A DNA stretch of 8,698 bases from Candidatus Scybalocola fimicaballi (lineage in GTDB: Bacteria > Bacteroidota > Bacteroidia > Bacteroidales > Paludibacteraceae): positions 1 through 8,698 of the forward strand of contig DCIP01000100.1 in the NCBI GenBank assembly GCA_002317115.1, given 5' to 3'. The position numbers and the translations under genes were made by a program. Positions 1-5,890 of the stretch are shown here, one piece after another. The first letter of the stretch is position 1. Each line of letters begins with the position of its first letter. The notes under the pieces were generated by a model. It was not told where the DNA came from. It did not search any database and saw only the letters and a program-made list of their open reading frames with translations.

Positions 1-2912
1 TATTCTGTAGTTATAGTATCAGATTTGCAATATTTTCCAGAAACAACAAGTCTGAATATTAAATCTGTGTTTATCTCTACATCAACGGCTCCAAAATTAT
101 GTGGATAGTAATTCAATTTTTTGTAATCAGTTCCGTTTTCTGTCTGAGACCATTCGAATGAGTAACTAGTATTATAACTGTCTACCATATTTTTAGTTCC
201 ATTCACATTGGCTCTCAATGGAAAACTTGCATCTTTGCAAACAGTATCAGCATCCTGATCAAAAGAGATTGTAATAGGTTCCTCCACCTCGACCTTTCCT
301 ACCCATTCTACTTGCTCGCATGCATCTGTATTTGACATTGTAACAATTCTATAAAAAGTAGTCTTATTGGGGTCTAATGTCTGAGGCAATAATGAATTTT
401 CAAAGTCTGAGAAAAAATCAACCTTCTCTCTTCGATCCGACCATCCCAATTCACTAACATTTTCAAATGTCGGCGTGATTGTAACGGTTTCTCCTTTACA
501 AATACCCGTTTTATCCATAGTTACATTGAGTATTGGTTTCTTCTCAATTTGTACATCAACACTCTTTGTAACTGCAGCACAAGCACTTCCTTGAATTGTC
601 AATTCGTATGTTGTATTTTCTGTTGGTGCTACGCTATAGACTTTCTTTTTAACAATATCGTATGTATCGACATCGCCATTTGCTTTGAATGTGACATTAT
701 CTGCGCGTCCGCTCTTCAAATCCAAAGATAGTTTCACTTCAGTTCCTTCACAAACAACTTTGTCCGCATCTGATGTCAAATCAAAATCAGTTTTTGGCTC
801 AACATCCACTATTGCTGGTTGAGAATAAACCTCAGCACAAACGGTTCCTTTCACACTCAAATAATATGATGTTGATTTCTCTGGTGCGACGGTAGTTGTC
901 TCCGAAATTTTGGTTTTCTTTCCGTCGACTTCTGCCCACCAAGTCACTGCAGATGGATCATTCGTGCCATAATCTTTTGTCAATGTCACACTTTCACCCT
1001 CACAGATTAGATTCTTATCTGCAGTCAAACTCAATGCGTCTGCGCTTTCAACCTCAATTTCAACCTCCTGCTCGACGGAAGGACAAACGTCTCCGTTCAA
1101 TGTCAACTTATAAGTGGAATTGCTGACAGGGACATCATTATACGACGTCGTTGCTGTAATCTCAATTCCGTTTTTCTCCCACTTTGAAGACTGTGGAATT
1201 CCTACCAAATTCTTGACTGATAGATTAACCTCAGTTCCAGCGCAAATCTTTTCGGAAGCGTCACTTATCAAATCAAACGACAATGCTTTCTCCACTTCAA
1301 TCTTTACTGGATCAACCTTGAACGCTCCACAAGCTCCGTCGCTCGGTGTGCCGGCATAAACGTAGATTGTCTCGTCTGGAGTCATCTTATTGCCACTTGC
1401 AGGCGTAAATTCAGAATAGTTTCTGTCATCAGTGCTCTTATACCATACGATTCCCTCAGACTCTCCTGTGACTGTGAATGTCACATCTTCACCCTCACAA
1501 ATCTTTGTCTTGTCAGGAGTCAAAGTAAACGATAATGGATGATCCACATAGGCTGTAGTGTCGAATTTAGTCTCAGCACATACCTTTCCCGAAACAACTA
1601 CCTCAAACTTAGTTGTTTCGTTGATAGTCGACTTATATTTATTCTTTGTCAAAGTAATATCTTCACTGTTGGCAGTAGCCTTAATCTGCGACGCATCGTA
1701 TGTCTCAGTTGTCACAAGGGTCAATTCAACATCACCTGTCTCGCAGACTCTCTCTTTATCCAAAGCCAATGTGAATTGTGGCTTCTTCTCTGCCTTTATA
1801 GTGATGATTTCAGAATAAGCTGCTTTGCAAACGTTTGTGCTTGCCACAGCGGATGAGACACGGAATGATGTCTCCTCTGTGATTTCAATGCTATTTGAAG
1901 TAGATGTACTTCCGGCCTCCCACTTAGAGAAATCTGATTCACCTTTCTTTCTATACTCCCAATCCCAAGTTGTAAGGTTATCACCAGACACCTCAAACTC
2001 CACATTTGCCGGAGCACAAACAATATTTCCATCGACAGACGACTGCAATGATGGTGAAGGCACCGTCGACAAATCAATAGCCTGAGGAAGTTCCACGTCA
2101 ACAGTCACTTCTTGCGACTTAATTAAGCTACAAACCTCGCTTGTCGCTGTCAGCGTATAAGTAGTCTTCTCTGTTGGGAAAACGACAAGATCATCCACGT
2201 CGATTTTTTTTCCATCACTGCCGACAATCTCATAAACATGATTATCAGAGTTATGAGTAGGATTAATAGTCAATTCAAATACTGCTTTCTCACTCTTACA
2301 TACCTTCTCATCTTTTGCAGAGAAAATGAAATCTGGTTCATCCTCGTAATCCATGTGGAAAGTGATTTCCTCAGATTTACATTTTCCATCCGCATCTACA
2401 GCATAAACTGTAACGTCAACATCACCTACCTTAGAAGCTATATCAGCAAATACAACATTTGCTTTTCCCATTACTACTTGAGCCTTTCCTTCGTGAGTAC
2501 CATATTTCAGCAAAATATCCTCAGCTATTCCCGAAGCAAGTTCAATCTCAACCTCAGGTTTCACAGTTCCGCAGAACATCTGATCTTCAACTGGCTTCAA
2601 TTCAAGTTTTTCTCTTACTTCGACGTTGATATAGATAGTATCGCTCTTACAAGTGTCGTTTTTCGCATAAATCATATATTTAGCCGACTTCTTATCAAGA
2701 GAAAGTGTCCAAATATTATCAGTTGACGTTGGGGCTGGAGTCATCACTTTTGCCTCTCCGTACTTTTTATCTGTACCCATTGTGGCAACGTAGAAATCAT
2801 CCACGTTAACCTTGTTAGTCTGGAACAATTCAATATCAACCGACTCTGGAGTATCACAGAAAACGGTATCAAGAGTCACAACCTCGTCGTCGGCATCCAA
2901 AGAGAATTTAGG
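1..2912 (-). repeat. Array of 11 Ig-like repeats with paired cysteines
   Basis: Cysteine pairs fall at residues 765/834, 860/924, 951/1007, 1045/1108, 1136/1191, 1218/1274, 1303/1356, 1383/1438, 1467/1524, 1551/1611 and 1638/1708. No other Cys occurs in this stretch. The clearest units read C-E/A/K-G-E/T-x-V-x-L/F-T/S, then a central W or hydrophobic strand, a T-x-Y/F strand, and G-x-x-C near the end, followed by V-x-V-E and the next unit. Period is 80-95 residues. The pattern matches Ig-like repeats of giant Bacteroidetes surface proteins. Repeats are divergent in DNA, so this is an old protein-level array and not a recent DNA tandem repeat. The last unit reaches the left edge, and more units may follow. 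Confidence 0.85.
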
Positions 2913-5150
2913 AGCACGGCAACCAGCCTCTTTACACTTGAAACCAACAACATTAGTAATATAGAAAGCGGAACAATCATCATTTGGTTTTCCTTTCGAC
3001 GCTACTTCCTGAGCTACTGTTTTCGACTCTCCGATCACCACTCTATATAGAATTTCCGGCTCACCTTCGTAGTTAATAGATGGCGTAGTGGATGACATAT
3101 TGCTCCAAGTCGATCCACCGTCGATTGACGACTGCCAGATAAAGGCTGCATTTGGCATTTCCTTCAACACGTCGTTCATACCAGACATCACAACCTTATG
3201 AGGAGTCTCATCGTTACAATCAAAACCAGATAGAAGATGAAATCCGTCATTGCCATCTATTGAAATTACAGGTTTTGGCATCGTCTCTCCACAGATAGTG
3301 ACAGACAAATCATCTATAGCAAATTCTGGCCAGTCTGCACAGGATGTGCTGTTTTCATTGTAAACGAAATCAAGAGCCATTTCCACAGTTATATCTCCAC
3401 TATAACCAAGAGGCACTGCGAATGGGACAGATGCCATTTTTTTGCCGAACCCTTTATAATTAAAAGGAATAGACTCTGAACCAAGTGCATTACCACTCTT
3501 ATCATAAACGGACATCTTTGTCACGATATTTGTGCCCCAACTTGATCCTTTACACAAAATTGCCGCATTAAACATAAACGTTTTACAAGGGCAAAGTGGA
3601 AGAGAAATTGTCTTTTTGTAGAATACAGGATTAGCCTTGTTGTCAGCCTTGCTCATACGAATATAAGCGAAAGCATTTCCAATTTCAGATGATCTATAAT
3701 AAGAAGCATCGCTTGGAGTTATATCTCCGTTATTTTCTACATAAGGCTTAAATTGGTATTGTTTAACACAATTAGAACCATTCCAGTCACACGACATGTG
3801 ATAGATAGCAGAATCAGGGATAGAACAAACGATATATTCTCCCTTCTGACTCATTGTTTCCTTTCCACCTGGAGTGTAGGCTTTCAATGTCATTCCTGAA
3901 TTAGTGCCGTAACCGAATGTATCACACACACCGAAATCTTCCTTCCAAAGTTCTCTCAAAGTCTCCTTGAAATTACAGTTTGGCTCAGGCTTGATGCTTG
4001 AAATAGTATTTGAAATAGAATAGAAAGCACAACCATTTTTAGGAGCATTGTGTTGAGCGATATATTCGGCCTGCTCTTTTGCCTCTGAATCAGTAGGACT
4101 TGCTGTGACAATCACACGGAAAACGGAAGTCTCTGTTCCGTCGACAATCATCTTTAATTTTGACTTATTAATTCCGCTTTGATCAGGAATATTTGTCCAC
4201 GTCAAACCACCGTCTTCTGATTTCTGCCACAATACATAAACAGAATTATCGATCTTCTGCCAAGCCTCAAGTACAGAGTTGACGACAGAGAATTGAGCCT
4301 CATACGAACAGTTGTTTCCTCCTGTTGCCGATGCGATTGCGCTCTCCTCTATCTTCATATCTGGCACATCAACATCCTCATCATAACGATAAAGAGAGAT
4401 ATCATCAATAACGAAATCATTTCCGACTCCTGAAACTGAATTATTTATGACCTGAAGAGATAGTTTATCACCGTTATTTGCAGTGAAATCAGCATAATAC
4501 TCACTCCATTTATGTTCTGCAAACGGACTTGTTCCAGCGTATTCCCATAAAGGGATTTCTTCGGTTTCGATTTCAGCAATGACTTCACCTGTCACTCTAT
4601 TCTTCACAATAAGAGTCAACATGGCCTCTTGAGCAGTAAAAGAAGTCACACTTGATGTAAAAATCTTAAATCTATACTTCTTCGCGTCGCAAAGATCGAA
4701 ATCGATATCCTGGCCATAGATAGTTTCGCCTACACCAGCACCAGAGTTGATGATCAACATCGCTCCGTTCTGGTTTCCAGTATGGTCACGACCGTAAGTA
4801 AAGTAATTACCGGTTCCGCCACACAAATTCTTAAAACGATTATAAGACCAAGCTGTACTATTCGCTATACCGTAGAATCCGTCGTCGATCTGTCCACATT
4901 GTTCCTTGCCCGCTGGTCGTTTGACATATTCATATACAGCACCATTATCCCAACCTGTCTGAACCTTCTCATATTCAATGAAATGATGATTTGGCACAGT
5001 CATTGTAGGATCAGCAAAATTTTTAATCACTGTATCCTCAGCGACTCCAAAATCTTCTCTCCAAACCAATGACCATGATTGAGAAAATGAAGTAGCAGAC
5101 ATTTGCATTATAACTGCAGCTGTAAGATAACGTATTAGTAAGTTCTTCAT
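1..5150 (-). CDS. Giant secreted multi-Ig surface protein (adhesin-like), 3' end beyond window
   Basis: Reading the minus strand from ATG at 5150-5148, I find no stop through residue 1716. The final bases, TA, could begin Tyr or a stop, so at least 1716 residues are present. Residues 1-23 look like a signal peptide (KN then a hydrophobic stretch, cleavage near SFS|QS). Residues 25-745 are a duplicated module: W.EDFG start, jelly-roll-like domain ending I-D-D-I/L-S, then an Ig-like unit with WQ.S.DGG.TW. From about 745 onward come 11 Ig-like repeats, each with two Cys, resembling the Bacteroidetes 'CHU_C-associated' Ig-like family. Such proteins are usually very large T9SS-exported adhesins or gliding-type filaments ending in a sorting domain, which would lie left of the window. 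Function is inferred from architecture only; no catalytic motif was seen. The start is supported by the signal peptide and an upstream promoter. Frame and domain order are firm, function is not. Confidence 0.93.
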   Translation of the reverse strand, partial: MKNLLIRYLTAAVIMQMSATSFSQSWSLVWREDFGVAEDTVIKNFADPTMTVPNHHFIEYEKVQTGWDNGAVYEYVKRPAGKEQCGQIDDGFYGIANSTAWSYNRFKNLCGGTGNYFTYGRDHTGNQNGAMLIINSGAGVGETIYGQDIDFDLCDAKKYRFKIFTSSVTSFTAQEAMLTLIVKNRVTGEVIAEIETEEIPLWEYAGTSPFAEHKWSEYYADFTANNGDKLSLQVINNSVSGVGNDFVIDDISLYRYDEDVDVPDMKIEESAIASATGGNNCSYEAQFSVVNSVLEAWQKIDNSVYVLWQKSEDGGLTWTNIPDQSGINKSKLKMIVDGTETSVFRVIVTASPTDSEAKEQAEYIAQHNAPKNGCAFYSISNTISSIKPEPNCNFKETLRELWKEDFGVCDTFGYGTNSGMTLKAYTPGGKETMSQKGEYIVCSIPDSAIYHMSCDWNGSNCVKQYQFKPYVENNGDITPSDASYYRSSEIGNAFAYIRMSKADNKANPVFYKKTISLPLCPCKTFMFNAAILCKGSSWGTNIVTKMSVYDKSGNALGSESIPFNYKGFGKKMASVPFAVPLGYSGDITVEMALDFVYNENSTSCADWPEFAIDDLSVTICGETMPKPVISIDGNDGFHLLSGFDCNDETPHKVVMSGMNDVLKEMPNAAFIWQSSIDGGSTWSNMSSTTPSINYEGEPEILYRVVIGESKTVAQEVASKGKPNDDCSAFYITNVVGFKCKEAGCRAPKFSLDADDEVVTLDTVFCDTPESVDIELFQTNKVNVDDFYVATMGTDKKYGEAKVMTPAPTSTDNIWTLSLDKKSAKYMIYAKNDTCKSDTIYINVEVREKLELKPVEDQMFCGTVKPEVEIELASGIAEDILLKYGTHEGKAQVVMGKANVVFADIASKVGDVDVTVYAVDADGKCKSEEITFHMDYEDEPDFIFSAKDEKVCKSEKAVFELTINPTHNSDNHVYEIVGSDGKKIDVDDLVVFPTEKTTYTLTATSEVCSLIKSQEVTVDVELPQAIDLSTVPSPSLQSSVDGNIVCAPANVEFEVSGDNLTTWDWEYRKKGESDFSKWEAGSTSTSNSIEITEETSFRVSSAVASTNVCKAAYSEIITIKAEKKPQFTLALDKERVCETGDVELTLVTTETYDASQIKATANSEDITLTKNKYKSTINETTKFEVVVSGKVCAETKFDTTAYVDHPLSFTLTPDKTKICEGEDVTFTVTGESEGIVWYKSTDDRNYSEFTPASGNKMTPDETIYVYAGTPSDGACGAFKVDPVKIEVEKALSFDLISDASEKICAGTEVNLSVKNLVGIPQSSKWEKNGIEITATTSYNDVPVSNSTYKLTLNGDVCPSVEQEVEIEVESADALSLTADKNLICEGESVTLTKDYGTNDPSAVTWWAEVDGKKTKISETTTVAPEKSTSYYLSVKGTVCAEVYSQPAIVDVEPKTDFDLTSDADKVVCEGTEVKLSLDLKSGRADNVTFKANGDVDTYDIVKKKVYSVAPTENTTYELTIQGSACAAVTKSVDVQIEKKPILNVTMDKTGICKGETVTITPTFENVSELGWSDRREKVDFFSDFENSLLPQTLDPNKTTFYRIVTMSNTDACEQVEWVGKVEVEEPITISFDQDADTVCKDASFPLRANVNGTKNMVDSYNTSYSFEWSQTENGTDYKKLNYYPHNFGAVDVEINTDLIFRLVVSGKYCKSDTITTE
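2914..5078 (-). repeat. Duplicated N-terminal module (jelly-roll-like + WQxSxDGG Ig-like), two divergent protein-level copies
   Basis: This lies inside the giant gene. Copy A covers about residues 25-395 and copy B about 397-745. Landmarks recur in the same order: W30-R-E-D-F-G and W402-K-E-D-F-G; IDD at D249-D250 and D613-D614; WQKSEDGG from W308 and WQSSIDGG from W672. Both copies end in a short segment with a C.(A)FY.I/T-N pattern. Offsets of 372, 364 and 364 residues indicate one tandem duplication of about 1.1 kb. The copies have diverged too far for obvious DNA identity. The I-D-D-I-S ending is typical of jelly-roll/MAM-like carbohydrate- or protein-binding domains, but that family assignment is inference. 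Confidence 0.75.
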
Positions 5151-5201
5151 ATAACTCTTATTAAATCCTGAATACCTATTATAAACATTAATTATCTAAC
5201 G

Positions 5202-5233
5202 CAAATTTAACAATTTTTTGCAAATACTACAAA
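5202..5233 (-). promoter_or_regulatory. Bacteroidetes-type promoter for the giant gene
   Basis: On the minus strand TTTG (5233-5230) is followed by exactly 20 bases and then TAAATTTG (5209-5202). This matches the Bacteroidetes primary sigma consensus TTTG-N19-21-TAnnTTTG. Transcription would start near 5198, giving a 5' leader of about 48 bases before the ATG at 5150. The leader has only a weak AAGAG purine run a few bases before the start codon. Confidence 0.7.
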
Positions 5234-5254
5234 AAAGATGGCATTCAATAACAC

Positions 5255-5286
5255 AATGGGAAGATTATCCATAATAATGGGAAAAT
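5255..5286. promoter_or_regulatory. Spaced direct repeat and small palindrome, possible regulator site
   Basis: AATGGGAAGAT (5255-5265) and AATGGGAAAAT (5276-5286) are direct repeats matching at 10 of 11 bases, 21 bp apart, about two helical turns. Between and overlapping them is the inverted repeat ATTAT-CC-ATAAT (5264-5275). The site sits between the two divergent promoters, where a shared activator or repressor would bind. The region is AT-rich, so chance is a real alternative. Confidence 0.3.
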
Positions 5287-5361
5287 CACAATGTTTCAAC
5301 CCCTTTGAATTAATCTGCAAAGATATTTCAACAACAGATTAGGTTGGAAAATTTAAATCAT

Positions 5362-5369
5362 TACTTTTG
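5362..5369 (+). promoter_or_regulatory. Probable -7 element of the secreted-protein operon
   Basis: TACTTTTG matches TAnnTTTG and lies 48 bases before the ATG at 5417, giving a leader of roughly 44 bases. No TTTG occurs at the ideal distance upstream; the nearest candidate is GTTG at 5343-5346, only 15 bases away. This may therefore be a weak promoter, or one that needs an activator. No other protein-coding signal was seen in the 266-bp gap 5151-5416. Confidence 0.5.
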
Positions 5370-5416
5370 TACTGTGATTTACAAACACATAAAATTAATT
5401 TCAATAAAATACAGCT

Positions 5417-5881
5417 ATGCTTAAAAAAATATTTAGTGCATTATGTATGTCATTTACAATGTTTGCAGCTCATGCATCATTAGAATATATGACAATTGAA
5501 CTACAAGATGGTTCGAAATTTAGTTTCTTACTTAATGACAAACCAGTCGTAACTATTTCTGACGATGATTTGATTGTCAACGGAAATGAAGAGACTAGCT
5601 ATGCAATTAGTAATGTGAAGAATTTCCATTTCACAGAAGGTGATTTGACTGACGTTTCAAATTCGGCAGCATCAGAGATGAGCATTTTTAACGTCGACGG
5701 AATCATTAAGATTCAAAATGCACCAGTTGCAGCTAATGTAAACGTCATAAATGTGAATGGAGTGTTATTGTCTTCTTCAACTGTAAATTCAGAAGGAGAA
5801 GCAACAATAGCTCTTCCAAATTCAAAAGGAGTCTACGTTGTTACTGTAGGAAACAACTCATTTAAGGTTATACGCAAATAA
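5417..5881 (+). CDS. Small secreted protein with T9SS-like C-terminal tail
   Basis: This is a 154-residue protein. Residues 1-20 form a signal peptide (LKK, hydrophobic core, cleavage near AHA|SL). Residues 24-73 are a short beta-rich region with pattern I-x-L-x-DG...F-x-FLL...P-x-VTIS...Y-x-I-x-NVKNFHF, seen in many small Bacteroidales secreted proteins. Residues 86-154 resemble a type A T9SS sorting tail: V-x-V-I-N-V-NG-V, then acidic and small residues, then KGVYVVTVG and a basic KVIRK end. The 'PNP' motif common at the start of such tails is not evident. There is no catalytic domain, so it may be a structural, binding or accessory surface protein. It is first in an operon, nine bases before the next gene. 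No clear Shine-Dalgarno is present, which is normal for this phylum. The start is supported by the signal peptide. The molecular role is unknown. Confidence 0.85.
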   Translation: MLKKIFSALCMSFTMFAAHASLEYMTIELQDGSKFSFLLNDKPVVTISDDDLIVNGNEETSYAISNVKNFHFTEGDLTDVSNSAASEMSIFNVDGIIKIQNAPVAANVNVINVNGVLLSSSTVNSEGEATIALPNSKGVYVVTVGNNSFKVIRK

Positions 5882-5890
5882 TCAAGAAGG

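Noticed and set aside
1796..2101. Minus-strand 101-residue ORF
   Set aside because: It is in a different frame from the giant gene and covers part of its Ig array. The translation has no recognisable pattern.
549..2726. Several plus-strand ORFs of 60-162 residues (e.g. 2238-2726, 1539-1856, 896-1126)
   Set aside because: They lie antisense to the continuous giant gene, have low-complexity, Cys/Ser/Phe-rich translations with no family resemblance, and lack promoters of their own. They are shadows.
1..2912. CRISPR array or recent DNA tandem repeat
   Set aside because: The repetition is at protein level with divergent codons. No identical DNA repeat of 20 or more bases with regular spacers was seen.
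4782..5072. Plus-strand 96-residue ORF
   Set aside because: It is antisense to the giant protein's N-terminal domain and has no coding features.
5151..5416. A small RNA or riboswitch in the divergent gap
   Set aside because: No stable GC-rich hairpin or terminator was found there. The gap is explained by two promoters and possible regulator sites.
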